A program made the position numbers and the translations under genes. A stretch of DNA of 64,000 bases from CAVYWD01 sp963772225 (GTDB taxonomy: Bacteria > Myxococcota > Myxococcia > Myxococcales > UBA5297): NCBI GenBank assembly GCA_963772225.1, contig CAVYWD010000002.1, positions 1,922,001-1,986,000 of the forward strand. Reading direction: 5' to 3'. Each line of letters opens with the position of its first letter. The stretch's first letter is position 1. Under the pieces are notes generated by a model. It had not been told where the DNA came from. It saw only the letters and a list, made by a program, of their open reading frames with translations, and did no database searches. Of the stretch, positions 8,965-17,721 are shown piece after piece.

Positions 8965-8983
8965 ATCCGCTCGTCAACATTTT

Positions 8984-9898
8984 CTAACTCGGCATCCGCC
9001 AGTCCGGGGCCATCGCCCCGATGCGGCGAACTTCCTCGGCGAACGCGTCGAGCGCGAGCGACCGGCTCGGATTTGCCCAGGTGACGAGGGTGATGGCGCG
9101 GGAGAGCGGCGGGTCCACCGTGCTCCGCGACAGCCGCGCCGGCTGGCCGTCGGGCGCCACCTCGTCGGCAGTCGCCATGTCCGGCAAGAGCGCGACGCCC
9201 ATGCCGGCCTCGACCATCCGCTTCACCGTCTCCGCGTTGTCCACCGCGACCGCTTGCCGCACCGCGATGCCGACGCGGTCGAGGTAGCGGCGAATGACCG
9301 AGCCGCTCGCCGTCGCCGGCGACAGGGAGACGAAGGGAACCTCCTTGAGCTCCTCGGCCGCGACCGTCCGCCTGCCGTAGAACGCGTGCCCCGCGCTGCA
9401 GACGAGCGAGAACTTCTCCTCGAAGATGACCTCGCTTTTGAGCCGGGCGTCGTGATTCGGGTCAGCCACGATGGCCACGTCGAGCTTGCTCGCGAGCAGC
9501 GACTCGAGCAGGTCCCCTGTGTTGCGATAGAGGATTTGCGGCCGGACGAGCGGGTGCTTGGCCTTGACCTCCCAGAGCACCCGCGGCAGGAAGTAGGTGC
9601 CCACGCAGTAGAGGGTCCCGATGCGGATCTCCCCGGTGACGCCGTCGGAGAGCTCGCGCACCGCCTGGTGCGCCTCGCGCACGGTGGCGATGACCTGCTG
9701 CGCGTGCTCGAGGAAGACGCGGCCGGCCTCGGTCGCGCTCCCCGGGCGGCGATGGAACAGCTGGACTCCCAGCTCCTCCTCGAGTCGCTTGATCTGATAG
9801 GAGAGCGCGGGTTGCGTGATGCCCAAGCGCGCCGTCGCGCGCTTGAATCCGCCCTCTTCCAGCACGGCGATGAAGCACTGCAGTTGGTGGAGCTCCAC
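8984..9898 (-). CDS. LysR-type regulator 2, divergent from dsrA
   Basis: This is a 304-residue LysR-family regulator of normal length. The HTH is in residues 1-60 (ATARLGITQPALSYQIKRLEEELGVQLFHRR) and the effector-binding domain follows. It starts at GTG 9898 and is transcribed away from dsrA, the classic layout for a LysR protein controlling a divergent operon; a 17-bp dyad lies between the two. It is paralogous to LysR-1, so the two may share the effector and operators. Dedicated LysR regulators of dsr genes are not part of the usual sulfate-reducer picture, so the link is inference from position. Confidence 0.9.
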   Translation of the reverse strand: MELHQLQCFIAVLEEGGFKRATARLGITQPALSYQIKRLEEELGVQLFHRRPGSATEAGRVFLEHAQQVIATVREAHQAVRELSDGVTGEIRIGTLYCVGTYFLPRVLWEVKAKHPLVRPQILYRNTGDLLESLLASKLDVAIVADPNHDARLKSEVIFEEKFSLVCSAGHAFYGRRTVAAEELKEVPFVSLSPATASGSVIRRYLDRVGIAVRQAVAVDNAETVKRMVEAGMGVALLPDMATADEVAPDGQPARLSRSTVDPPLSRAITLVTWANPSRSLALDAFAEEVRRIGAMAPDWRMPS

Positions 9899-9935
9899 AG
9901 CGTGGCCCCCCGAAATGCCGGCCTTAGCGCCGAAT

Positions 9936-9952
9936 CTTAATCATAGCATAAG
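9936..9952. promoter_or_regulatory. LysR-type operator between LysR-2 and dsrA
   Basis: The dyad CTTA-N9-TAAG contains the T-N11-A core typical of LysR boxes. It is AT-rich in otherwise GC-rich DNA and lies 38 bp before the LysR-2 start, a normal autoregulatory position. dsrA starts 170 bp away on the other side. A possible -35 element for dsrA (TTGACC at 10041-10046) is downstream of it, but no convincing -10 is visible. Confidence 0.55.
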
Positions 9953-10121
9953 TCTATCTCACCTCGCCATCCGCGCGCTTCGGCGACCGGCCCCCCGGCT
10001 CCTGCAAGCCTCTTTATCCAAGGCATCAAAAGCTTGTCGATTGACCCCTGTGCCCCACCGCGCACAACATCACGAACTCCAAGATGCGAATAGACCTGTT
10101 TCTCTTGACCGGGATCTCACA

Positions 10122-11291
10122 ATGACCGACCGAACGACCCCGTTGCTCGACGACCTCGAAAAGGGGCCCTGGCCGAGCTTCGTCCGGGAGATGAAGAAGA
10201 GCGCCAAGAACCCCATGGTCCAAGACCTCCTCGGTGCCCTCGAGCGATCGTACCGAGACAAGATCGGCCACTGGAAGCACGGCGGCCTGGTGGGGGTGCG
10301 CGGCTACGGCGCCGGAATCATCGGCCGCTACAGCGACCTCCCCGAGGAATTTCCCAATGTCGCCGAATTTCACACGGTTCGAGTGAATCAGCCGGCGGGT
10401 TGGTACTACACCTCGGACGCGCTCCGCACCCTGTGCGACCTGTGGGAGCAGCACGGCTCCGGTCTCACGAACATGCATGGTTCGACCGGCGACATCGTCT
10501 TCCTCGGCACCCGGACCGCCGAGCTGGAACCGCTCTTCGCCAAGCTCACGCAGGCCGGCTACGACCTCGGCGGCTCCGGCTCCGACATGCGCACACCCAG
10601 CTGCTGCGCCGGCCAGTCGCGCTGCGAGTGGGCCTGCTACGACACCATGGCGTTCGTCGACGACATGACTCGTAGCTTCCAGGACGAAATGCACCGCCCG
10701 GCGTTCCCCTACAAGTTCAAGCTCAAGGCCTCGGGCTGCCCCAACGACTGCGTCGCCGCGGTGGCACGCTCCGATATGTCCATTATTGGAACCTGGCGCG
10801 ACGCCATTCAGATCGATCAGGCTCAGGTCAGGGATTACGCCAGCTCCGGCAAGCTCAATATTCACCGCGACGTCGCGGGCCGATGCCCGACGCGGTGCAT
10901 CGCCTTCGACGGGACGACCCTCACCATCGACGACGAGAACTGCGTCAAGTGCATGCACTGCATCAACGCCATGCCCAAGGCGCTGTCGCCGGGCAAGGAC
11001 CGCGGCGCGGCCATCCTCGTCGGCGCCAAGGCCCCCATCATCGAGGGCGCTCTGCTCTCCTCGGTGCTCGTGCCATTCATCAAGATGGAGCCGCCCTACG
11101 ACGACATCAAGGAGCTGCTGGCGGCCATGTGGGACCTCTGGTCAGACAACGGCAAGAACCGCGAGCGCATCGGCGAGTTCATCCAGCGCATCGGCCTGGG
11201 AAGCTTCCTCGAGCAGATCGGCCTGGACCCGGCGCCCGAAATGGTCATCCAGCCCCGGACCAATCCGTACATCTTCTATAACCTGGAATAG
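10122..11291 (+). CDS. dsrA: Dissimilatory sulfite reductase alpha subunit
   Basis: DsrA forms the alpha2beta2 sirohaem enzyme with DsrB and reduces sulfite to a DsrC-bound trisulfide. The 389-residue protein has sirohaem/4Fe-4S cysteine motifs CCAGQSRCEWACYD and ASGCPNDCVAAVAR. An inserted ferredoxin domain carries CPTRC and CVKCMHCINAMPKAL. The N-terminal GVRGYGAGIIGRYSD stretch is conserved. ATG 10122 matches the family N-terminus; the open frame starts 102 codons earlier without homology. It is the first gene of a long plus-strand dsr operon. Confidence 0.97.
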   Translation: MTDRTTPLLDDLEKGPWPSFVREMKKSAKNPMVQDLLGALERSYRDKIGHWKHGGLVGVRGYGAGIIGRYSDLPEEFPNVAEFHTVRVNQPAGWYYTSDALRTLCDLWEQHGSGLTNMHGSTGDIVFLGTRTAELEPLFAKLTQAGYDLGGSGSDMRTPSCCAGQSRCEWACYDTMAFVDDMTRSFQDEMHRPAFPYKFKLKASGCPNDCVAAVARSDMSIIGTWRDAIQIDQAQVRDYASSGKLNIHRDVAGRCPTRCIAFDGTTLTIDDENCVKCMHCINAMPKALSPGKDRGAAILVGAKAPIIEGALLSSVLVPFIKMEPPYDDIKELLAAMWDLWSDNGKNRERIGEFIQRIGLGSFLEQIGLDPAPEMVIQPRTNPYIFYNLE

Positions 11292-11353
11292 CGCTCATTA
11301 GCGAACGCTTTGCCCCAAAAGACACTCACTTCCATTTTCCGAAGGAGAAGGCG

Positions 11354-12445
11354 ATGGCAACCGAGGCACCGACCCGCAAGACCGATATCGGGCCGCCGCA
11401 CTACGAGAAGTTCCTTCCGCCCATCATCAAAGAGAACTACGGCAAGTGGAAGTACCACGAGATTCCCAGACCGGGCGTCCTCATGCATGTCTCGGAGTCC
11501 GGCGCCCGGCTGTACTCGGTGCGCGCGGCGACGCCGCGCCTGATGAGCATCGAGACGCTGCGGCTCTTCGCTTCCATCGCCGACGAGTTCTGCGGCGGCT
11601 ACCTGCGCTTCACCAGCCGCAACAATGTGGAGTTCCTGCTCAGCGACGAGGCGAAGATCGAGCCCATCATCACCCGCCTCAAGCAGGAGGGCTACCCGGT
11701 CGGCGGCATTGGCCCGGGCATTACCAACATCGTCCACACCCAGGGTTGGGTGCACTGCCACTCGGCGGCCTCCGACGCCTCCGGCGTCGTCAAGTCGCTC
11801 ATGGACGAGCTCTTCCCGCACTTCGAGAAGATCGACCTGCCCGCCAAGGTCCGCATCGCCTTCGCCTGCTGCCTCAACATGTGCGGCGCAGTGCACTGCT
11901 CGGACATCGCGGTCCTGGCCGTTCACCGCAAGCCGCCCAAGATCAACCACGAGCGGCTGGTGCGAACCTGCGAGATCCCCAGCACGGTCGCCGCCTGCCC
12001 CACCGGCGCCGTTCGGCCCACCACGGTGGACGGCAAGCAGTCGCTGTCCGTCATCGAAGAGCAGTGCATGTTCTGCGGCAACTGCTTCACCGTCTGCCCT
12101 TCCATGACCATGGCCGACGCCGAGAACGACGGCATCTCCATCTGGGTCGGCGGCAAGGTGTCGAACGCGCGCCACGAGCCGATGTTCTCCAAGCTCGCCA
12201 TCCCGTTCCTCCCCAACAACCCGCCGCGGTGGCCCGAGGTGACCAGCGCGGTGAAGAACATCGTCGACGTCTACGGAAAGAACGCGCGCCCCTTCGAGCG
12301 CATGGGCGAGTGGATCGAGCGAATCGGCTGGCCCAAGTTCTTCAAGCTCACGGGCCTCGAGTTCACGAAGTACCACATCGACGACTACCGTCACGCGGGC
12401 GAGTCGCTCCGCCGCTCGACCCACATTCGCCAGTCCCAGGGCTGA
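11354..12445 (+). CDS. dsrB: Dissimilatory sulfite reductase beta subunit
   Basis: DsrB is the partner of DsrA and, in known structures, carries the catalytically active sirohaem site. The 363-residue protein shows NIVHTQGWVHCHSAASDASG, the CCLNMCGAVHCSDIAV cluster motif and a ferredoxin insert (CEIPSTVAACPTGA; CMFCGNCFTVCPSMTM). GAAGGAG lies 6 nt before ATG 11354. It follows dsrA by 62 nt and precedes dsrD by 29 nt. Whether it belongs to the reductive lineage needs a tree; dsrD next to it argues that it does. Confidence 0.97.
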   Translation: MATEAPTRKTDIGPPHYEKFLPPIIKENYGKWKYHEIPRPGVLMHVSESGARLYSVRAATPRLMSIETLRLFASIADEFCGGYLRFTSRNNVEFLLSDEAKIEPIITRLKQEGYPVGGIGPGITNIVHTQGWVHCHSAASDASGVVKSLMDELFPHFEKIDLPAKVRIAFACCLNMCGAVHCSDIAVLAVHRKPPKINHERLVRTCEIPSTVAACPTGAVRPTTVDGKQSLSVIEEQCMFCGNCFTVCPSMTMADAENDGISIWVGGKVSNARHEPMFSKLAIPFLPNNPPRWPEVTSAVKNIVDVYGKNARPFERMGEWIERIGWPKFFKLTGLEFTKYHIDDYRHAGESLRRSTHIRQSQG

Positions 12446-12474
12446 CCGCTTTCAGGTCGCAAGGAGAGAGCCCC

Positions 12475-12714
12475 ATGGCCGCCCCCACCGCAGAAGCCGT
12501 CGCCGACGCGATGTACGCCCTGGTAAAGGACTACGCCGGCAAGAAGAACCTCAAGGCCACTGACCTCACCAAGGCGATGGTCGAGAAATACGGCGAGGAC
12601 TGCAGCAAGCAGACCTGTAAGGACGCCATCCGCATTCTCATGGACGCCGGCAGGACGACCTATTCGTACGTCGGCGGCAGCTACGTGGTCCTGAACCCCG
12701 AGCACAAGGGTTAG
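12475..12714 (+). CDS. dsrD: DsrD, winged-helix sulfite-reduction protein
   Basis: DsrD is a small winged-helix protein that enhances DsrAB activity and is used as a marker of the reductive direction. The 79-residue protein fits the family length and pattern (LVKDYAGKKNLKATDLTKAM, KDAIRILMDAGRTTYSYVGG). AAGGAGAG precedes ATG 12475. It is third in the dsrABD block, ahead of a large stem-loop. Confidence 0.95.
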   Translation: MAAPTAEAVADAMYALVKDYAGKKNLKATDLTKAMVEKYGEDCSKQTCKDAIRILMDAGRTTYSYVGGSYVVLNPEHKG

Positions 12715-12740
12715 CGGGCGCAGCCGGGGTATCCCGTAGA

Positions 12741-12822
12741 CGCTCACCCCGAGCGCATCGCCGCGGACGTCGAAGACGGGTCGACAGGGGAACGCGGCGC
12801 GTGCTGGCGCTCGGGGTGGGCG
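12741..12822 (+). promoter_or_regulatory. 16-bp stem-loop between dsrD and the dsrL-like gene
   Basis: Arms 12741-12756 (CGCTCACCCCGAGCGC) and 12807-12822 (GCGCTCGGGGTGGGCG) pair over 16 bp with one T-G wobble, enclosing 50 nt. No T-run follows. It occupies most of the 181-nt gap after dsrD and could end or stabilise a dsrABD transcript, lowering expression of downstream genes. Confidence 0.6.
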
Positions 12823-12895
12823 GGCTAGAGGTCGAATTTCACAGTGAGAGGGCGGGCGGCTGCTCGAGCGCCGGCCCTTCTCTGGAGCTCCATCC

Positions 12896-14618
12896 ATGGG
12901 TTTGCTCAAGAAGCCCGAACAAAAGAAGCCGCTCAAGATTGCCAGCCGCGGAGGAGGCGGAGGGACCGTCTCCGCGCTGAGGCCTCAGCAGACGCCCAAG
13001 GTGGCACCTTGCATCGCCGAGTGCCCAGCGGGCAATGACGTTCGCGCCTGGATCAATACGCATCTCGCAGCATCAGAAGACCGGCCAGACGGCCGACGAC
13101 GCGCTGGACAAGGCCTTTCAAATGCTGGCCGCGTCCAACCCAATCCCTTCTATTCTCGGGCGCGTCTGCCCCCACCCTTGCGAGTCAGACTGCAACCGCA
13201 AGGACAAGGACAGCCCCATCGGCATCAACTCCCTCGAGCGGTTTCTCGGAGACTGGGCCCTCGAGCGAAAGCTTTCGCTCCCGACGCTGGCCGCTCCAGG
13301 GAGCCGGCCCGAGAAGATCGCCGTCATCGGCTCCGGTCCGGCGGGCCTCTCGTGCGCCTATCAGCTGGCGCGGCGCGGCTATCCCGTCACCCTCTTCGAG
13401 AGCCTGCCGGAGCCCGGCGGCATGCTCCGCTACGGCATCCCCGACTACCGTCTCCCGCGCGACGTGCTCGCCGCAGAAATCGCTCGCATCGTCTCCCTCG
13501 GGGTCGACCTCCGCTGCAACACCGCCGTCGGCAAGGACGTCAGCTTCGAGAGCTTGCAGAAGGACTATCAAGCGGTCTTCGTCGCCATCGGCGCCCATCA
13601 GGGCAAAAAGATCAAGGTCGAGGGCGAGGACGGGCCCGGCGTTTACACCGGGACGGGCTTCTTGCGCGAAGTCTCGCTCGGCAAGCCGCCGCCCATCGGC
13701 AAAAAAGTGGCGGTCATCGGCGGCGGCGACACGGCCATCGACGCCTCTCGCATGTGCCTGCGCCTGCCGGTGGACGCCGCCGACGTCGCCAAGAAGCTCG
13801 GCGCAGACGTGACGCTCTTCTATCGCCGCACCCGAACCGAAATGCCCGCCATCGAGGAGGAAGTGGTGGGCGCCCTGGAAGAGGGCGTGAAGATCGAGTT
13901 CCTCGCCGCACCCGCTAAGATCATGCGCGACGCGTCCGGCGCCGTATCCAAGCTCGTCGTCGAGCGGATGAAGCTCGGCGAACCCGACGCCTCCGGCCGC
14001 CGCGCGCCGGTCCCCACCGGAGAGCTCGTCGAATACGAGTGCCAGACGGTGGTCACCGCCGTCAGCCAGGAGCCCAACTTCAAAGCCGTGGGCGGCCCCC
14101 TGAGTGACGTGCGATGGCTGGAGGCCGACAAGTGGGGAACCACGTCCCTGCCGAAAGTTTGGACCGGGGGCGACAACATCCAACTCGCCCTCGCCACCAC
14201 CGCCGTGGGGCAAGGCCACCGCGCGGCGGAGAGCATCGACGCAGCCCTGCGCGGGAAAGAGCCGGTCGAGTGGGTCAAGCCCACGGAGATCACCGCGGCC
14301 AAGATGAAGCTCGACTATTACGAGGCGAAGCCGCGCGCCCAGCGCGAGGTCCTCAGCGCCGAGGCGCGCCTCGCGAGCCCGCGCGCGGAGATCGACCGGG
14401 GCATCAGCAAGGACCAGGCTTTGGCCGAGGCTTCGCGCTGCATGTCCTGCGGGCTCTGCTTCGGGTGTGAGCGCTGCTGGATGTATTGCACGCCCTCGTG
14501 CTTCGCGAAGCTCGGCGAGCCATCGCCAGGCTCCTATTACAAGGTCAAGCTCGACACCTGCGACGGCTGCAAGAAATGCGCGGACGAATGCCCGTGCGGC
14601 TTCCTCAACATGGGCTAG
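12896..14618 (+). CDS. DsrL-like NAD(P)/FAD iron-sulfur oxidoreductase, frameshifted
   Basis: This is a member of the GltB-small-subunit/DsrL flavoprotein family that passes electrons between NAD(P)H and DsrAB or another acceptor. The reading frame is split. The first part (from ATG 12896) holds the Fer4_20-type start APCIAECPAGNDVRAWINT. The rest continues in the +1 frame (TADDALDKAF..., RVCPHPCESDCNRK), then an FAD motif IGSGPAGLSCAYQLARRG, an NAD(P) motif IGGGDTAIDASRM, and a C-terminal ferredoxin domain (CMSCGLCFGCERCWMYC; CDGCKKCADECPCG). Removing one base near 13061 restores a protein of about 573 residues reading NTISQHQKTG. That is shorter than DsrL of sulfur oxidisers (about 650). 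It is either a sequencing error or a recent mutation; the rest is intact. Confidence 0.82.
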
Positions 14619-14655
14619 CTGTCATCGCCTTCTCGACGGTTGCGGGGTATTGAAC

Positions 14656-16077
14656 GTGGCGCGCACGGGGCTTCCCAGCATCGTCATCGCAGGCTTGTCC
14701 GGAGACACCGGCAAGAGCCTGGTCTCGGTCGGCTTGGCGCGCGCGCTCACCCGGCGCGGTTGGCGGGTAGCGCCGTTCAAGAAGGGCCCCGATTTCATCG
14801 ACGCCGCGTGGCTCGGCGCCGCGGCGCAAGCGCCCGGCAGAAACCTCGACACCTTCTTCATGTCGTCAGAGGTCATCGCTCGCTCGGTCCAGCGGGCCGC
14901 GCGGGAGGCAAGCTTCCTTTTGGTCGAGGGCAACCGCGGCCTCTTCGACGGCGTGGACGCGCAGGGGACGCACTCCACTGCGCAGCTCGCCAAGCTCATC
15001 GGCGCGCCCCTCGTCCTGGTGGTGAATGCCGCCAAGATGACGCGCACCGCGTCCGCCCTGGTCTTGGGCTGCAAAACGCTCGACCCAGAGCTCCCACTCG
15101 CCGGCGTCATTCTCAATCGCCTGGGCAATGGCCGGCAGGAGACCGTCATTCGGCGCGCGCTCGCGGCCGACGTCGGCGTGCCCGTGCTCGGCGCCATCCC
15201 CAAGCTCCAGTCCGACCTCTTGCCGAGCCGCCACCTGGGCCTCGTCTGCGCCTCCGAGCACCCCGCGCGCGACGCCGCGCTCGAGGCGCTGGCGAGCGCG
15301 GTCGAGAAGCACGTCGACCTCGAGTCGCTCTGCGCTGCCGCCTCGAAAGCGCCGGGCATGGCCGGGCCCGCCGGCGCGCCCGCTCTGCGCAGCATCGGCC
15401 GGCGCGCTCGAATCGGCGTTCTGCGCGACGCCGCGTTTTCATTCTATTACCCGGAGAACCTCGAAGCGCTCGAGGACGCAGGCGCCGAGCTCGTCTTCCT
15501 CTCGCCGCTGGCGGACCGCGCGCTCCCGCCGGTCGGCGCGCTCTACGCCGGCGGCGGCTTCCCCGAGGAGCACCTGCCACAGCTCGCCGCCAACGAGCCC
15601 TTTCGCGCCTCGCTCCGCGCCGCGCTCGAGGGTGGCCTTCCCGCCTGGGCCGAGTGCGGCGGGCTCATGTACCTCTCGCGCTCCATCGCGCGCGACGGAC
15701 GCGCCTTCCCAATGGTCGGCGCCCTGCCCATCGACATCGAGCACACGCCGCGGCCTCAGGGCCACGGCTACGCCGCCGCTTTCGTCGACCGCCCGAATCC
15801 CTTTTTCCCGGTGCGGACGCGCCTGGTCGGCCACGAATTCCACTATTCGCGCGTCGCCGGCCCGCTCGGCGCCGACACCGCCTTTTCGGTGGAGCGAGGC
15901 GCCGGTCTGGGCCTGGGCCGCGAGGGCCTCATGGTCGCAAATACCATCGCCACCTATATCCACCTGCATGCGCTCGGCACTCCGGAGTGGGCGCCGGGGC
16001 TCGTGCAGGCCGCGCATCGACACGCCGCGAGCGCCGCGGAGCGCTCCGCTCCCGCGCGCGCCGAGGGGACCTCATGA
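14656..16077 (+). CDS. dsrN: DsrN, sirohaem amidase (CobB/CbiA family)
   Basis: DsrN is an ATP-dependent amidotransferase related to cobyrinate a,c-diamide synthase and is thought to amidate sirohaem to the form used by DsrAB. The N-terminal CbiA domain has the P-loop GLSGDTGKS close to the start. The C-terminal class-I-like glutamine amidotransferase domain has AWAECGGLMYLSRS with the catalytic Cys near residue 333. GTG 14656 is chosen, giving 473 residues; TTG 14650 is an alternative. It overlaps the next gene as ATGA. Confidence 0.92.
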   Translation: MARTGLPSIVIAGLSGDTGKSLVSVGLARALTRRGWRVAPFKKGPDFIDAAWLGAAAQAPGRNLDTFFMSSEVIARSVQRAAREASFLLVEGNRGLFDGVDAQGTHSTAQLAKLIGAPLVLVVNAAKMTRTASALVLGCKTLDPELPLAGVILNRLGNGRQETVIRRALAADVGVPVLGAIPKLQSDLLPSRHLGLVCASEHPARDAALEALASAVEKHVDLESLCAAASKAPGMAGPAGAPALRSIGRRARIGVLRDAAFSFYYPENLEALEDAGAELVFLSPLADRALPPVGALYAGGGFPEEHLPQLAANEPFRASLRAALEGGLPAWAECGGLMYLSRSIARDGRAFPMVGALPIDIEHTPRPQGHGYAAAFVDRPNPFFPVRTRLVGHEFHYSRVAGPLGADTAFSVERGAGLGLGREGLMVANTIATYIHLHALGTPEWAPGLVQAAHRHAASAAERSAPARAEGTS

Positions 16078-16673
16078 AACCCGCGTCTACGACTTCCATC
16101 CCCGACCTGCGTTGCGCGCTCGCCAGCGCGCCGGCCAATCCCGAAGCGCACGCGCGGCTGGGCACCGCGCTCCTCAAGGCCGGCAATTTGCGCGAGGCCG
16201 AGCAAGAGCTCCGCGCCGCGCTGGCGCTGAACCCGAAGCACGCCGGCGCATGGGTCAACCTCGGCGGAATTCACCTCTCCCGCTGGGACTTCGCGGCAGC
16301 CATCGACGCGAATCGAAAGGCGGCCGAGGCCGAGCCGGGGCTCGCGCTCGCCCATTTCAACCAGGCCATCGCCCATTTGCACCAGGGCGACGCCCCACTC
16401 GCCGTCGACTGCCTGAGCAAGGCCGTCGAGCTCGACCCCAAACACGGTGCCGCCTATTACCACCTGGGCATTGCCCTCTTCTCCCTGGACCGCGCGTTGG
16501 AGGCGCGGGCCTGCGTCGCCTTCTCTCAGGAGCTCGGCTTTTCGCCAAACCCTGCGTCGGCCGAGGCGCTCAAGCACGCCGAGCAGGCCGCGCAGGCGAC
16601 CGACGTCCCCGCGCAGCCCCCCATCCTCGAATTGCACCCGAAGGCCCCACCGTCACAACCCGAAGGAGCGTGA
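16074..16673 (+). CDS. TPR protein between dsrN and dsrC
   Basis: This 199-residue soluble protein has four to five tetratricopeptide repeats over residues 20-150 (AHARLGTALLKAGNLREAEQ, AWVNLGGIHLSRWDF, AHFNQAIAHLHQGD, AYYHLGIALFSLDRALEA) and an Ala/Pro-rich tail. The start overlaps the dsrN stop (ATGA) and the stop is one base before dsrC, so it is translationally coupled on both sides. A scaffold role for DsrC or sirohaem delivery is possible; no function is known to me. Confidence 0.85.
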   Translation: MKPASTTSIPDLRCALASAPANPEAHARLGTALLKAGNLREAEQELRAALALNPKHAGAWVNLGGIHLSRWDFAAAIDANRKAAEAEPGLALAHFNQAIAHLHQGDAPLAVDCLSKAVELDPKHGAAYYHLGIALFSLDRALEARACVAFSQELGFSPNPASAEALKHAEQAAQATDVPAQPPILELHPKAPPSQPEGA

Positions 16674-16674
16674 A

Positions 16675-16992
16675 ATGCTGCAGCTCAAGGTCGACAGTCA
16701 AATGTTGGATTTGGATGAGGACGGCTTCATCATGAAGCCGGAGCTCTGGGACCAGAAGGTCGCGCAGGCCCTCGCGGAGACCGAAGGCATCAAGGACTTG
16801 AACGAGAAGCACTGGAAGCTCGTGAACTACCTCCGCGAGTATTACCTCAAGTTCGGCGTGGCCCCCATGATCCGCAAGGTTTGCAAAGACAATGACATGA
16901 AGCTCACCGAAATCTACTCCCTCTTCCCCTCCGGCCCTGCCAAGGGCGCTTGCAAGGTCGCGGGCCTGCCCAAGCCCACCGGTTGCGTCTAG
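16675..16992 (+). CDS. dsrC: DsrC, sulfur-carrier protein
   Basis: DsrC is the small sulfur carrier that leaves DsrAB as a trisulfide and is reduced by DsrMKJOP. The 105-residue protein keeps both redox cysteines of the flexible C-terminal arm, C93 and the penultimate C104, spaced 11 apart (GACKVAGLPKPTGCV). It is thus a true DsrC rather than a TusE-type relative lacking one cysteine. CGAAGGAG precedes ATG 16675. Two hairpins follow the stop. Confidence 0.97.
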   Translation: MLQLKVDSQMLDLDEDGFIMKPELWDQKVAQALAETEGIKDLNEKHWKLVNYLREYYLKFGVAPMIRKVCKDNDMKLTEIYSLFPSGPAKGACKVAGLPKPTGCV

Positions 16993-17007
16993 AGGATTCT
17001 TCTCTTC

Positions 17008-17102
17008 GCCCGAGCCTCGGGCCAAACACTCCCAGGACCTTTGGTGCTGCGTCTGGGCGCCTTCGGCGAAGGCTCGCATTCGCGAGCCTTTCGCCCAGAC
17101 GC
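17008..17102 (+). promoter_or_regulatory. Two stem-loops behind dsrC
   Basis: A six-base-pair hairpin (17008-17013 with 17017-17022) starts 15 nt after the dsrC stop. A larger structure follows: an outer stem 17049-17059/17092-17102 (GCGTCTGGGCG/CGCCCAGACGC) and an inner stem 17069-17077/17082-17090 (AAGGCTCGC/GCGAGCCTT) around a 4-nt loop. There is no T-run, so RNA stabilisation or processing is as likely as termination. Confidence 0.6.
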
Positions 17103-17157
17103 GGGAGGGAGTTGCCGTGTTCGAACCTGCTCTTGCCGCCCAAGGAATGGGGGCCAC

Positions 17158-17718
17158 ATGACGTTCGTGGAGCTCTTGATTCAAAGACAGGAACCGCTCG
17201 TTCGCCGATGGCAAGAAGCCATTTTGGCGGAATACGGCGACGCGACCGCGGCGCGCTGGCGGCGGCTTCGCGACCCTTTCGCGAATCCGGTCGGGCATGC
17301 GCTGAGCCAGGGGTTGCCTTTGCTCTTCCTGGAGACCACCCGCGACGGCGAGCTCAGCGCTTCGGCGACCTCGGCCCTGGAGGACATTCTGCGCATCCGC
17401 TCGGTGCAGCAGCTGACCCCCTCCCGCGCGGTGGGCTTCTTCGCGCACCTGCCGGAGGCCCTCCGCATCGAGCTTGCCGCTGAGCTCGCGACCGGCGCCT
17501 ACGCCGCCGAGGCGCTTGCTCTCCAGCGCCGAATCGAGCGGCTGCAGATGGCAGCTTTCGATATCTACGTCCAGTTTCGCGACCAGGTCTCTAGGCTGCG
17601 CCAGAACGAGCTCAAGCGAAGCGTGGCCTCGCTGGTGCGTCGCTGGCATGGCTCCGACGCGGACGAATCGACGCCCGACTCAGACGTTTCGGCGCTCAGC
17701 TGTGCAGCCCCGAGGTGA
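17158..17718 (+). CDS. RsbRD N-terminal-domain protein ahead of dsrMKJOP
   Basis: This 186-residue cytoplasmic protein looks like a stand-alone RsbRD-type N-terminal sensor domain (LLIQRQEPLVRRWQEAILAEY at the start; long amphipathic helices through residue 160). Similar genes commonly precede dsrMKJOP in sulfate reducers. It may sense a signal or act as a partner for the membrane complex; no catalytic motif is seen. A GGGGG stretch precedes ATG 17158. dsrM begins 3 nt after its stop. Confidence 0.75.
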   Translation: MTFVELLIQRQEPLVRRWQEAILAEYGDATAARWRRLRDPFANPVGHALSQGLPLLFLETTRDGELSASATSALEDILRIRSVQQLTPSRAVGFFAHLPEALRIELAAELATGAYAAEALALQRRIERLQMAAFDIYVQFRDQVSRLRQNELKRSVASLVRRWHGSDADESTPDSDVSALSCAAPR

Positions 17719-17721
17719 CGC

